A DNA stretch of 64,000 nt from Nageia nagi (taxonomy: Eukaryota > Pinophyta). The position numbers and the translations under genes were made by a program. Positions 11,003 through 23,877 of the stretch are shown piece after piece. The first letter of the stretch is position 1. Each line of letters opens with the position of its first letter. The stretch is from the NCBI GenBank assembly GCA_050084985.1, contig JBITNC010000001.1, positions 176,824,001 to 176,888,000 of the forward strand, given 5' to 3'. The notes beneath the pieces are model-generated. The model saw only the letters and a list, made by a program, of their open reading frames with translations. It searched no databases and was not told the DNA's origin.

Positions 11003-11905
11003 CTATTCTTTTACCTTTTGATGAATCAATCTAACCCTCTTAATAAAATTCTTTGCCCTTTCCTCCTCATCATGAAGAACTATATCTCCATCACTTGTTG
11101 AAGCAAAAGCCATATCAAAAGGTGACTTTGGCAAATAACCAAAACAAGTCTCAAAAGGTGTTTTGTTAGTAGAAGAATGTAAAGCCCAATTATATGCATG
11201 CTATATATAGTTCAAATGTTCATCCCAAGTCTTAGGATGCTTACCACAATAACCTCATAATAGGTGTACTACTATCCTATTTACAACCTCTGTTTGATCA
11301 TCTATCTGTGGATGAAACGTTGTACTCTTCTTTAACTTAGTGTCAATCCTTTCCCATAGAGAAGTCCAAAACTTTCCAAGAAACCTGGAATCCCTGTTAG
11401 AAATGATAGAAGTAGGAAGACCAAAATGTACCCACACATAAGTAAAGAAAAGATTAGCTACCTCTTGACCTGTCATAGTCTTTTTACATGGGATTATAAT
11501 ACACATGTTACTGAATCTATCCACAACCACATACAAATAATCATGACCTCTTTTAGACATAGGTAAACCTCCAACAAAATCCATAGAAATACTCTCCCAT
11601 GGTTATGTAGGAACAGACAATGGCATATAAAGACCAACTTTCCTATTATTAGGTTTGCTTACACTACATAACATACAACCTCTGATATATCTGGATACAT
11701 TTTCTTGCATTTTAGGCCAATAACAATATCTTTGTAGGTTAGCAAGAGTTTTCCCAACACCAAAGTGTCCTGAAATACGAGAAGTATGAGCTTCCCTAAT
11801 AAAATCATTCCTCTCACCATTAGGAATACAAAGTTTGCCCAAATGAAAAAGTAATCCATCATGCAAATGAAAGTCATGATTTCCAACCTCATTACCAAGG
11901 CTCAA
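11003..11905 (-). pseudogene. Ty3 integrase zinc region and catalytic core
   Basis: Frame 11603-11905 has the HHCC zinc region (REAHTSRISGHFGVGKT, CYWPKMQ, GCMLC). Frame 11255-11584 has the core: MDFVGGLPMSKRGHDY, VVVDRFSNM, SNRDSRFLG with the second Asp, and KSTTFHPQIDDQTEVVNR with the Glu. A stop lies between them near 11602. The region 11003-11254 continues in other frames (NYAWALHSSTNKTPFE-like). Non-functional. Confidence 0.88.
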
Positions 11906-11980
11906 TCTATGATAGACATTTTAGAAATCAGGATCAACCACATATTGTTTTTTATACCCATCATGCATTAAAGAACTATT

Positions 11981-12385
11981 TCACATAATCACAACACTAG
12001 CAACTATTAGAGGCCTAGACAACATATAAACAATTTTATTTTGTGTACCCTTCTTGTACCTAATCACCAAATGAAATTGTTGCAAAAATCCCATCCATCG
12101 AAAGTGCCTAGATTGTTGCAACTTAGATTGTGATTGAAGGTATTGCAAGGGTTGATGGTCTATATGTATTATTGTCTCTTTTCCTACCAAATAGTGCTTC
12201 TATTTTTTCACACTTTGAATCAATGCATACAACTCTTTGTCATAAGTGGGATTGTTTCTTACCGCCCTAGTAAACATTTCTGAGTGATAGCAAACCATAT
12301 GTTTTTCCTGCAATAAAACTGCACCCATAGCATAGTCACTAGCATCAGTTTCAATTTCAAAAGGTTTTTGAAGATTAGGCAACAT
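11981..12385 (-). pseudogene. Ty3 RNase H
   Basis: Frame 12200-12385 contains KPFEIETDASDYAMGAVL with the first catalytic Asp and YDKELYALIQSVKK with the Glu; frame 11981-12190 contains IHIDHQPLQYLQSQSKLQQ with the third acid and YKKGTQNKIVYMLSR with the last region, where the usual D of VADALSR is replaced by Y. Domain follows reverse transcriptase directly. A stop splits it at about 12190-12200. Confidence 0.85.
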
Positions 12386-13320
12386 GGAGCATTATTGATT
12401 TTATTTTTAAGTAAATTAAAAGCATTTTGTTCTTTCCCTCCCCATTGAAATCCATGATTCTTTCCTGTAATTGCATGAAGTGGAGAAGCCATGTAAGAAA
12501 AATTAGCAATAAACTTGCATAAATATTGTACTGTCCCAAAAAAACTCCTAGTTTCTATCACATTAGTGGGAGTAGGCCATTTCAAAATAGCCTCAACTTT
12601 TGTAGGATCTATCCTTAATTGACCTTCACCTACAATGTGGCCAAGATAGGTTAAACTTTTCCTGACAAACTCACACTTAGACATCTTCAAATAGAGTTTT
12701 GCTTCCCTTAAAGCTTCAAACACTTTATGAATATGCACCACATGATCATTCCAATTATCACTATAAATGAGAATATCATCAAGGTACATAATAACAAAAT
12801 CATCAATGAAAGGCCTTAAAACCTCATTCATTACTCTCATAAAAGTAGCAGGAGCATTGCATAATCCAAATGGTAAAACCAACCATTCAAACAATCCTTG
12901 CCTAATTTTAAAAGTCATCTTCCACACATCCTCTTCTTTAACTCATACTTGATGATAACCACTTCTTAGATCTAATTTTGTAAAAAGCCTAGCTTTTGCT
13001 AATTGATCCATTAAATCATCAATATGTGGCAAAGGATATCAATTTTTAACTGTGATCTTGTTTAGTGCCCTGTAATCAACACACATATGCCAAGTTCCAT
13101 CTTTCTTTGGAATTATAACAATAGGAGATCCACATGGTGATGTGCTAGGTCTAATGACTCCTTGATCTAACAATTCCTTGACTTGTTTCTTAATTTCTTC
13201 ATTTTCCAAAATAGAATTTCTATATAAGCCAGTATTAGGAAGTGCAACCTCAGGATGCAATTGAATCTCATGTTGTATATCTCTTTTAGGTGGAAGTTCT
13301 TTAGGTACTTGAAATAAATC
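12386..13320 (-). pseudogene. Ty3 reverse transcriptase
   Basis: Frame 13039-13683 carries the fingers: VKELLDQGVIRPSTSPCGSP, KDGTWHMCVDYRALNKI. After a frame break at about 12930-13040 the frame 12259-12927 carries [20 protein letters not shown], the catalytic MYLDDILIYSD (YLDD intact) and the thumb LGHIVGEGQLRIDPTKVE. It copies element RNA into cDNA with tRNA-Met as primer. A TAA near 13040 and a frameshift near 12930 break it. Confidence 0.9.
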
Positions 13321-14028
13321 TTCAAATTCAGAAATTACCTCTTTAACTTCTTCTTTGTATTGTGGTTCACAATCATCAAGTGCCTTTATGATTTCCACTT
13401 CATCTTGAGATTTCACCATTGCAAGTATAAACATTTGTCCTATATTGATTAGTTTCTTTGCTTGTCCTACAGTAATCAAAGAAATATCCTTTTTCTTGCT
13501 TTGATGAGCACTAACCATGTATTCAATTCCATCTTTAATGAGTCTATATTTGTTTTCTTTTATATAAAATAAAGCATCTCTTTCCCATAAATAAGGACTA
13601 CCAAGCACAATCCCACAAATATCCAAAGGAATAACATCAAGTAAAACTTCATCAATGTAATCCCTGTTAATCCCAAATTGCAACTTGCATTATTGTGTTA
13701 CCTTTAACTTTGAATCTTTATTAACCCATCCCAATGGATATGGGTTTGGATGGGGTTGAGTAGTGAGTGCAAGTCATTTGACATACTTTTCTACAATCAA
13801 ATTAGCTTGAGACCCAGAATCAAACAATGTATCAATCCTAGTCTTCTTAGGTTGCACCTTGATGTGAAAAAGTTTAATTTTCTTCTTTTCTTCATCTTCA
13901 TTAGGTGTATTATGCAAAGCCATACATGTCATTTTCTCATCTACATCTGAACCATCTTCAATTTCACAAGTAACAGTATTTGTTTGTTTTCTTTGACTTT
14001 TAGGTTTAGGGCGTAATTCAGGATGCAA
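13321..14028 (-). pseudogene. Ty3 aspartic protease and linker to reverse transcriptase
   Basis: Frame 13774-14028 holds the active site TRIDTLFDSGSQANLIVEK with D-S-G intact. Frame 13039-13683 begins with MQFGINRDYIDEVLLDVIPL and DICGIVLGSPYLWERDA, the typical C-terminal half of plant Ty3 proteases, then the linker FEDLFQVPKELPPKRDIQHE. A frame break lies at about 13690-13770. Confidence 0.85.
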
Positions 14029-14045
14029 TTTCTAACATTTAGCCT

Positions 14046-14829
14046 CTAAATGACCTTCTTTTTGACAATGTGCACATACATCTTTAGACTTTTGTGTAGT
14101 GGACATAGTTTTCTTTTTCCCCTTTCCTTTATCATTATTACTATTGATATTGGAAGTATTATTCTTTTACCATCCTTAACAAATTTTCCCCTTTCTTCTA
14201 AGTGAGTAGCTTGTACACAAACTTTATCCAAATCATTTGGATCAAACATCAAAATTGTATGCTTTAAATAATTATGTAAACCACCAATATACTTAAGAAG
14301 AGTATCTTGGGAATCAAGAGGAATACCTAGCATTGTTTCTTTGAAATTCTGTAGTGTACTCTTGCACACTTTGCCCTTTGCCTTGATAGAAAGTTTGCCA
14401 ATCCATGATTGCCTTTTGCCGATAACCCAAAGGATAAAATTGATTTCTAAGCAATTGTACAAAATGGGACCAAGAAGCAATACAAGCTTGAATAGATTCA
14501 TTCTTACTTTGTAAACAATTTTCCCACCAAACAAGTGCATTACCACTCATTTTAAGAGTTGCTAATTGGATTTTATCCTCATCTCTTACAATTCTTTGAA
14601 TTCTACAATATACTTCAATTTGTTTAATCCAATGGTCTAATTTCTCAGCATTCACTTCTCCAATAAAAGTAGGCAAATCAAATTTAACTTCCAATTTCAA
14701 AGGAGAACTTTGAAAAACACTATGTGTAACATCATTGTCAATTTTAGTACTTTCACTAGTTTCACCTTTATTTTTCTTGTATTGTTGTTCTTGAAAATGT
14801 TGGAATTGTAGAGACATTTTTTGGAACAT
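14046..14829 (-). pseudogene. Ty3 gag
   Basis: Frame 14314-14829 (171 residues) contains VKFDLPTFIGEVNAEKLDHW, IKQIEVYCRIQ and LATLKMSGNALVWWE, the gag capsid domain, and FYPLGYRQKAIMDWQTF. It shifts frame near 14314 into 14046-14546, and a damaged nucleocapsid knuckle (CPLHKSLKMYVHIVKK, seen with shifted frames) follows near 14060. The start is the ATG at 14829; the region 14830-15050 upstream is leader plus N-terminal traces. Confidence 0.85.
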
Positions 14830-15052
14830 TATGGCAAGATCAGCAATTTACTTTTCCACATTAGACCCTCCTTCATTGGCCATGGCTCCAAGCTCTCTTT
14901 GCTTCTTTTGCCAAACTCTAGAACCAATTTCTGGATCCTCCTCCACCAATTCTCCTTCTCCTTTCTTGCTTTGTGACCTGGTATACATGCAAGAACACTT
15001 TCTAAACACCAACAACAATCTCAAAAATAGAGGTTATCCCAATGATTCAATT

Positions 15053-15064
15053 GCTCTGATACCA
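15053..15064 (-). other. Primer binding site of the Ty3 element
   Basis: The minus strand reads TGGTATCAGAGC, complementary to the 3' end of initiator-methionine tRNA, 4 bases inside the 5' LTR edge at 15069. Confidence 0.92.
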
Positions 15065-15068
15065 AACT

Positions 15069-16229
15069 TGATCCATAAACCATAAGATTAAAAATTTCAA
15101 TTTAACCTTGCCAAATGGATCATTCCACACTTAAAATAATTAAGTGCTTGTAAAGGAAATTCAGAAAACAAATTGTAAACACAGAGAAGAGAAAAGCATT
15201 CACCAAAGAAGAGACAAGCAATATTTATCCTGGTTCACCCAATGTGGGCTACGTCTAGCTCAAAAGCTCTCTATTATCAATGGGGAGAATCACTTTACAA
15301 GGCCTCCAAGGTCCTTCAAAACCTCCTCTCACATTCACAATACACTCTTAGCTCTGAAAATCACAACAAAACTGAAACACTTCCTGAAATCCTCCTTCTT
15401 CCTCTTCTATCCAATTTGCTCCCCTTTTATACAATTTTTGGAGCTAAAATTGGAGAGAATTACAACTAGAAAATTTGGAAAAAAATACATTTTTAGATTC
15501 CTATTATCCTCCTTGATCTTCCTATCAAATTTGGGTTCAAATGGTTACCAAAATCTCCTAAAAATGAGCTCTAAAATTGAAAAACACGCTCTCTGGACTG
15601 TTATAGGCTTACTGGATAAACTCAGCCCAAAAATAGGACCTTAGGTGAATCAAAAATTGCAACAAAAACCTTAGAAATGCCAAAATATGTTAAATAAATC
15701 CAAAATTGGGTGGGTGCACTGTGGTGGTGACATGTGGCATGTTTTGGAACAAAGTCAAACGATCAATAGGCTTGCTAATTGGGCAGCTAGCTGACTGGTC
15801 ATGCTGGCAGGTGGCATGCACAGACGGTTGGCTTGGTGGTCAACCAGTCAAATGATCCTTTACCTATGTGGTCTAGATGGGGTAGGCGATGGCAAGCGCG
15901 GGGTCCACGGTGGCAGCTTGCACGTGGTGGCAGGTAGGTTTGTCATGTTTCCTCCGACATGGTCTGGAGGGTCTGATGCATCTAGTGGGTCTGATGTGTC
16001 TAGCGGGTCTTACGTGTCTCCACGGTGGTAGGTGGGTCCCACCATTTGATTTTTTTAATCTTTTTTTTTTCAAAAAAATTACACAAATGGACTTAAGGCC
16101 ATATCTTTCACATATGGACTCGGATTCTCAATCTGAAAGAAGCATCAAAAAGTTGAAGATAAGATGAATATAATGAACACACTAAAATAGAGATTACTGA
16201 ATGTTTAAAGGATCCAAAATTTTGGATCA
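15069..16229 (-). repeat. 5' LTR of the Ty3 element (1,161 bp)
   Basis: The longer, less deleted LTR copy. It starts (minus strand) with TGATCC at 16229 and ends at 15069 before the primer site. A TATA box (TATAAAA on minus) is at 15425-15431, and the transcript start should lie left of it. A GC-richer part at 15780-16050 contains short tandem units of the type GGGTCTGATGTGTCTAG. Small open frames in it are chance. Confidence 0.92.
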
Positions 16230-16330
16230 TTTTGGTAATGAATTTAAAAGCTTTCTCAAGATAGCCTACACAACCAATATGGTCTACAATGTATGCATAA
16301 TGATTCATCTCAAGAATAATGCACATGTTA
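16230..16330 (-). pseudogene. PPR gene fragment A, 5' part
   Basis: The minus strand reads MCIILEMNHYAYIVDHIGCV then GYLEKAFKFITKM, which matches the PPR pattern MxHYxCMVDLLGRAGxLEEAxxFIxKMP. The frame runs straight into KMPIKPKLSVW of 9301-9604 when the Ty3 element is taken out. Upstream of 16330 the frame has stops and is not recognisable. Confidence 0.85.
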
Positions 16331-19100
16331 AAAGATTGATTTTAAAGGTTACAAATTAAATCTTTGCACCTACAATTGCAATTGTTAAAGAGTATCTACA
16401 ACCTATTTAGAAAATTTATTTTTTGTATATCATGCAATTGTTATGGTCCATAAAACTATATTACATCATGCTAGAGTCTTTTTCAGAAAACCCATTTTGT
16501 GCATATCCTAAAAACATTATAGTCCATGAAACTATATTGACATCATGCATCTTTTCAAATAATTCTTATTTTTTATGTATTTAAATTAATCTTTTCAATA
16601 TTTAACATCTTACTATATTGAATACATGTTATAATTAGAGAATATATATGGTTAGGTTCAAAGTCCAATTATCCTTTAACATATTGTTCAAGCTCGATAA
16701 TTTTGTTTTTTATAGGATTGGAGTCTATAGAGATAGGGAATGAATATTGGAACTTACTGGCTTAACAATTTGTAGGGTGGAATTTATTTATTTTTCTATT
16801 CCTTTCTTATCCATTTTCATGTACAATAGTAGAATAATCGAACTACAATATTTTAAAATTATATCCTATTATTTTTATATTCAAAGTTGTTACCATAGAC
16901 TAACATATTCCTTTATTATAGTTACAAGAATTTTTCTACTCTAGAATATTGTACAATTATTGTTACAAATATTTATATTTTAAAAATACTAAGATAAAAG
17001 CCACATGGTCACTCCAAAAAAGTAGATAAGAATAGTCTTTGTCAACATTATATTCTAATAATTTTATCCTTCAAGATTTATGTATTTCATTTATTTAATG
17101 AGATTTTATTATGTATTGTATATTATTATTAGTTTTATATATATCAGCTTTTAAAGGGTATAACTATTTAACCATATCTTAGTTTGAACCCATTTAAAAA
17201 CCAATAAAAATATCTTTTTAAGAAGTATTTAATAATATGAAAATATCTACCAAATTGGATAGAAATATGAAATGTATGGGCTAGTTTTATAATATATTAT
17301 TAAATAAAGGATTTTTATGGTAAAAATTCATTTGAAAGGACAAAGGATATCCACTCATATTCCATGGCATGTACAGGTTATTAAAATAATTTTATTCAAG
17401 TAGAATCCTCTCTTAAAACTAGTAGAGATTGGAGGAAGAAGATAACATATAAAGAGAAATCCAAATCACAAAAGCTACACAACATCATATTTCTTTGTAT
17501 AAATATAAGAAAATATGATATATCTTGTAATGAAGATATTTTTTACATATATACTTATAAATAATTTTATCAATATAATATTAAATTTATTGATCTCTTA
17601 CAATCTTACTAGTCTTAGTTGCATGTTCAATTTTGTACCATGCTTATATTTATTACAATATTTCTTATTTATTGATATAATATGTTATATGTATTAAATG
17701 CATGGGTTTGATGTAGCTTCTCTAGATTTAGTCCACTAATCAATATCATGACTTCTAAACTTGAGATATCTTATTAATTAAAGAAAATATCAGATGTTGT
17801 TAAAACTAAAAATTGATCAAAAAATTAATTTAATATTAATTATAATTAAATACTAAGATAATTAAGTAACAATAAATAATGTAATTAACACAAATGATAT
17901 ATAAGTACTTTTATGCTCTTGATCTATCAAATTTGAATTTAAATAAGTAAAAATTCATCATTTACGGTAAGTGCAAGAAGTTGAGTCCCACTTTTGGCCA
18001 TAAAGTGTAACTAATTTCCTTGATTTTCATGTTTCATCACAATTGATCTCAAAATTTGAATCACTTAGAGTCTGAATTATAAAAAAAGGTCAACTGGAAA
18101 AAAATGTAACACTTGAAGTCTAGTTTTCAAATATGTAATTTATTCCAATACCCATATAATAGAAATAAATTTTAGAAAGATATGTTCAAAACCCACCCTT
18201 TAAAAAATTCATTTTGAGGAATATACCCCCATTGTGTCCCTCACACATAATTGGACCTAAATTTTAATATTTTGCTAAATCCTTTTAGATGCTGATACCT
18301 AAGACACTAAGGATTATGGAGGATATTTTTTTGTAATTTTGTTATTATTTTTTTATTGGCCTCATTTGTCATTTCGAAAAGTACTCATGTTCCTCAAGCA
18401 TAATTTGACCTAAACCTATCACTTTTTTTCAAGTTGTAGAGAATTGTATGCAGAATGTGGACATATTTTTTTTTTCATAATTCATAAAAAATAAAAAGAT
18501 ATTAAATAATTATGAAACCCTACTTTTTTAATTTTATGGAACCTCTTTCATTGCAAATTATATTAAAAATAATAAATCTAATCCAAATATATAAAAAAAG
18601 AGCATATTTGAAATCTACACTCTCTCATTCGCAATCCTTCAAAATTTTATGAAAAAAGTCTTTTGAAAACCTCATCAAATGCATCCTTGAAGTTGGAAAA
18701 GTCCATTTTCATTATTAGGACCTTGAAGTTGTAGGTCCAAAGCAAAGGAGTGGGTCATCAAAGCTATTTTTGAGCCTAGAAGCAAAGGAAAAAGGCAAGT
18801 GAAAATTTGGATTTAAAAATTGAGATCTTGGAGTTTGGGATCCTGACCCCTAAGATCCCAACCCATTAATAATAAAATATTTATATAAAATTATTTTATA
18901 TTTTTTATTATGTCCATCAATATTGTATGGAATTGTGTGACCTAATTATATAATTTTCTCTTCTTTTTGTGACTTTTCATTCATTTTTTATGATTACAAT
19001 AATTTTGAAAGGAGGTCATGGGATCAAAAAAATGTCCAGTAAGGAAAGATTTGAGAAAATTTACACCTAAAAAAGAATAAGCATATAGAGAGAGGGATGC
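16331..19100. other. Non-coding AT-rich DNA with small repeats
   Basis: No coding frame on either strand looks real. A partial tandem duplication lies at about 16430-16560 (GTCCAT-AAACTATATT units about 76 bp apart). A diverged pair of CCTCA-CATAATT-GACCTAAA segments is at 18239 and 18402. A 23-bp segment at 17973-17995 recurs inverted at 37514-37536. Confidence 0.55.
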
Positions 19101-19128
19101 AAAATGAAAAAGAGAGAGAAGAGCATGT

Positions 19129-22100
19129 TTGAGGCAATTGAAGGATGTGGAAGCATCAAGTTCTGTAGAAAATGCTCCAAAGGAGAACATTCAAGAGAAC
19201 ATTAAGGACAAGAAAATTCAAGAGAACATTGAGGAGGAGAAAATTCAAGAGATGAATGTAGATGATGCACTTGTGGAAGAGAAGAATATGATTTTAGAAG
19301 CTTCATATCCACCTATTGATATGAATGCATCAAGTATGTTTGCCAATCCACCTCTTAAAATGAATCCATCAGGTATGTCTTCAGATCCATATTTGAAAGA
19401 TAATGATAATATTTTTTTGAAAATGGAAGGTAATATCTTACATAATTTTCTTGAAGATAAGATTTTATCTTAGAGATATATAAGAATAGTTGCAATTAAT
19501 ATACATGAGGAATATTTAAAAGATAAAGATTTAGCAATTCAATGTCAACTCATGTTGCAATTAATGAGAATGAAAAAAATGAGAAAGGTAATGAAAACTA
19601 TATGAGTTAATGTGAAATCAAACAAGGAATATGAACCCCTTAAATAAGTTGTGTTTAATATTGCTAGTGCCATTAGTTCTATTGAAAAAAAGAGAAGATC
19701 TAAAGATAAGAATTTGACATGACAATCTATAACAATTACTTTAGTATGCCAAACAACCTTAAACAAAAGAAAGGTTAGTGAATTATTTGATGTGACTTGT
19801 AAAACTATACAAAGGGCTATAAATATAATACAAAGTATTGAAAGTGGTATAATCAACCAATGTTGGAGTTATAGTGGTAGACTCCCAAGGTTTGACATGA
19901 AATTGACTAGTGAGATCAAGGCTATAATTGAAACTTTTTAGCATGGTATAACAAGGGTCTCACCACATTCTATATATGTTTTGAAATTAAAACCTAGGTC
20001 AAAAGATAATGAATCTCATCCAAAACACCTTCTAGATATGACTCAAACTGAATTGTATCAACAATTTGTAGAAGAGGGAGTGTTACAACCATTTAATATT
20101 GAAATAAGTCAAAGATAATTGGAGAAATGCAAAACTTGGTATGTTAGAATTAATAAGGAAAGAGTAACATTCTATTGCAAAATTCATATGCAATTTTGAT
20201 ATTATTATGATGCTTTTCAAAACATACATGGGAAGTTGCATACCGATGATTTGAGGCAAGAATGTGGTATTCATATACCACCTGAATCCATCAAGGTGTT
20301 TATAGAAAGTTTTCTTTGTCCACCTCCTCATAATCAATCATTTTATTCAAATGCATGTATTACAAGACAATTCAATAGATGCAAGAAATTTTTATTAATA
20401 GGAGATTGTATGCGTGAATTTGGACAACAAGATGTGGATGTTAGAATATTCAAGAATGTTGAGTATAATTTGAAAGATGGAAAAACTAGAAAACATGTTT
20501 ATTTGATCACTAAAACAATCAAAGTGCATACTCATTGATGATTTTAAGACAAATTATCTACCAAAATATGTGAAACACTTCCAAAATGCTAGATGGCTTG
20601 ATAGTCAATTTCGTCAATGTAGAAACACATTTCCAGTTGGAACTATATTATCAATTTTTGACTTTGCCAAAAATTATACTCTTAAACCATAAGAAGAAAT
20701 TCAGTCTCAAGATTATAATTCAGTTCAATTTACCATTTTCATCCATATTATATAATAGCACTAAATATAATAGAAATATTTTGATGGAGTGCCATTTTTA
20801 TATAAGTGATGATCAATTACAATCATCAGAGTTTATCCAATATTGTTTTAAGGTATTTTACAATAATTTGTATGAAAGAGGAATTCATATGGAAAAACAT
20901 GTCATATGGCCAAATAATTGTACGAGATAATTTAAAAATTCAAGAATGTTTTATTGGCTAAGTAGAGTTCTTAAAGAAAAAATATTGAACATATATGGAG
21001 TTTTATTGAAGCAAGACATGGTAAAGGAGAACATGATGGAGCAAGCATGTGTTAAAAGAGCTCTTGATAGAGAGTAACTAAAATTTCATGATGTAAGTAA
21101 ATTTAAATATGCCCATGATATTGTGGAATGGTGGAGTACAACATTATATACAAGATCAAGTGAGAATTATACAATTCAATGATACTTTTGGTTAGATGAA
21201 GAAGATAATATTCTGAATCATCTTGATTGTGATACAATCAATGGATCAACAAAGTGGTATTGATTTAGGCATTTAATAGTAAGCACTTGGACTATATGGA
21301 AAAGGAAGCTTGCATGTTTTGTGAGACTTCTATTGTAGGTGATTTATAATCATGTGAAAATACAAAATGGGTTGAGGAATGGAAATAAAGATCTTTGACA
21401 CCTTCACAATCCCATGATGATCAATAAGAAATAATAGTTGAATATGAACTAGTTGTATCATAAGACTATGATCATATTTTAGACCTTATACAAGAATATA
21501 ATTTTTTTAAATTCAATTCATTTATATTCTTGAAAATGTACATATGATATTAATACTTATGAATTATGTTAGTTTTATACATTGAACACTTTAAATTGAT
21601 ATAAATTTTGTTACAGGACATGTGTATGCCATTATTGCACCTAAAGGGGATGAAGAGGGAATAGGGTATTGGCTAGCTCAATGTGTTGAGAAAAAATATA
21701 AGTTAACTGAACCTTAACATGATGATGATGGATATATTTATCCAACAGGTTCATACATATTTATGTATTTCAAGCGAGCTTATTATATACTCTCTAGATA
21801 TTTCTTTAGACTATTTGTCATGTTTCCCAAATTTTGATAATGATGGATAGATCATGGTTATATCTAATAGGTTCTATGGTGGTTGTTGGCACATGGCTAC
21901 TAAAATATCTTACTAGGCAAGTAACTAGTTTTACCACATTCAAAGATTATGAAGTAGATAAGAAGATTATACATACTTACATTTGATATGGGCAACAAAT
22001 ATCAAACTATTTAGATATAAAGGGAAGCATTTTAATAGAGTTTTGTGGACCCTTTCATTGGATGACCATGAGATGATTATAGATGCATTGAAAAAATAAG

Positions 22101-22130
22101 AGGATGTAGATGGTACAATGGATTGAAAAA
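19129..22130 (+). pseudogene. Broken transposase-like gene of an uncharacterised family
   Basis: A long plus-strand coding relic with several frameshifts and stops. In order: an acidic Lys/Glu-rich N-terminus (19129-19473); a putative helix-turn-helix (KRKVSELFDVTCKTIQRAI, ~19765); HLLDMTQTELYQQFVEEG (~20025); a Cys-spaced segment with four Cys over about 30 residues (about 20310-20405); KDGKTRKHVYLITKTIKVHT (~20480); DFAKNYTL (20660); WPNNC then QFKNSR-like after a TAA (20907 on); HGKGEHDGA (21017-21043); and a C-terminal part with KGDEEGIGYWLAQCVEKKY (~21645) and VLWTLSLDDHEMIIDALKK (~22060). From memory the spaced D..SDGC..HGKGE pattern recalls uncharacterised plant and animal proteins that look like DDE transposases; this is not proved. 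No terminal repeats identified. Confidence 0.6.
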
Positions 22131-22139
22131 TAAAGGTAA

Positions 22140-23870
22140 GCTTATTTAATAGGAATTATTTGAATTTTCTAAATTAAATACAAATATGTTATATATATTT
22201 TGCTTGCATTCCCTTACATGTTTTGTTGATAGTTGTAAGGATAGGACTCTCACAAGTACATCACTATTTTGAATTATTAAATAGTGTCTCTTGACACTAC
22301 CTATAAATTATTTTCAAAATTTATGCTTGGAAGATCATGAATATGATATATAATTTGTGACCTATATATTTTGCATTATGATATTTCATTTAAGGCTATA
22401 TTATATGATTGTATTTATATTTTAATCATGTATATATATGATGAATGAATTCTTGAGAATGGGACATAGTTATGATAGCTTGTTATCTTATCCTTGGTAA
22501 AAGGCTCATTAACTTCCCCATTATCAACATCTAGCTACAATTTATTTGTAAATATGACTACTACACTAATCTCTCTGGCATATAGACAACTTACAAATAT
22601 TAAGGCTAATTTTATGTAGTTGTGCAAAATTTTAAAGAAAGTTCTTAATACAAAATTTTAAACTTGAATATTGTTAATAAGCACTCTTTTGATTTTTGCT
22701 CTTAACATGAAGGCTTCAATATATGATGATTGAATATGTTAACAAAGATAAAGGCATAAAAATATGGATAATTCTTCTTTAAGTTGTATTATGGAGACTT
22801 CCTAATGGTATTTTGATTTTATTCAAATTCTAAAAGTGATATTTTTCCATATGGTTCTTGATTTGGTAGAAGATAACAAAGGATTTGATGTTTATCACTT
22901 TATTAACACCAAACGTTATTAGCTTTTTGTTGAGGACCTTCAACATTGATAGGGTTTATTTATGGATGAGTTTGTTGATAAATATTTCCTAAGTTGTACA
23001 CATGGATTTGTTACATGTCCTTTTACTATATGAAAATCATCATATTCATACATTCCTTAATCCATGAGAGAATTACATGAATTAGGTCTTTTATTTTTGA
23101 CTAGCTTTAAGGTTACCATTGAATTCTTAAGGATTCTTCTAAAAGTACACTTTAACTAAATGATATAGTAAAGGTGATTAATTAGGTGGTTCATAGAATT
23201 GTTAAATGAAAAATTATGTAATCTAAGACTAGTAAATAATATATATGCATAAAATACTTGGTTTTATTTTATTAAAGTTGTTTAAGTGTTTTTGAATGAA
23301 CAAGTATATTAATTACATCCAAATTCAAAGTATATGAACATTTACATTACCTATATCCACTTTAATTACATCCAAATATAAACAAAAACATAAACTTGCA
23401 TCTCATCCATAAATTAAACATCTATGAGATAGTTTACTAGGCATCAATCCATCAACATAATATCAAGGTATATAAATGCATGTATATATCAATCCATCAA
23501 CATCCATCAATGTAGATCAAAACATAAATAATGTATATTAGTTCTAATTTGGAAACTAGGCATGTACTAGAGTATCAAAATAATAATAATATACATATAG
23601 TTCATGAACTATTCCAAATTTACTAAAAAAAAAATGGATATCTATAAATCCATCCACCTAGATATCGATCTCTCTATCAAACTAGTCCTGATTAGGTGAA
23701 AGGTCATAAACTAGATCCTCTTCATTCCATGTGACGTATCACAAGGAACTATCTCACATTGTATAAAATAAATAAACTTAGAGTTATTTAGACTTAATCA
23801 TTATAAATTAAATCATATGAAATGTATGTACTACACTACATATTTTAAAATGCATTATAAATTACTATGG
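22140..23870. other. Non-coding AT-rich DNA
   Basis: No recognisable gene, LTR or RNA on either strand. Composition is uniformly AT-rich with scattered TATA runs. It could include the 3' end of whatever element carried the transposase-like gene. Confidence 0.5.
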
Positions 23871-23877
23871 TATCATG

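Larger units (their letters stand above)
9605..16229 (-). mobile_element. Full-length Ty3/gypsy (chromovirus-like) element inserted in a PPR gene
   Basis: Two LTRs (9605-10470 and 15069-16229) begin and end with the short inverted repeat TGATCC/GGATCA and are flanked by the same 5 bases, TTTTG (9600-9604 and 16230-16234). Minus-strand order is LTR, primer site, gag, protease, reverse transcriptase, RNase H, integrase, C-terminal region, polypurine tract, LTR. All coding frames are interrupted, so the copy is dead, but domains are well preserved. It sits inside PPR fragment A. Confidence 0.95.

Noticed and set aside
15801-16167. Frames of 66-92 codons in the Ty3 LTR
   Set aside because: They lie in the non-coding LTR, and the matching part of the other LTR does not keep them open.
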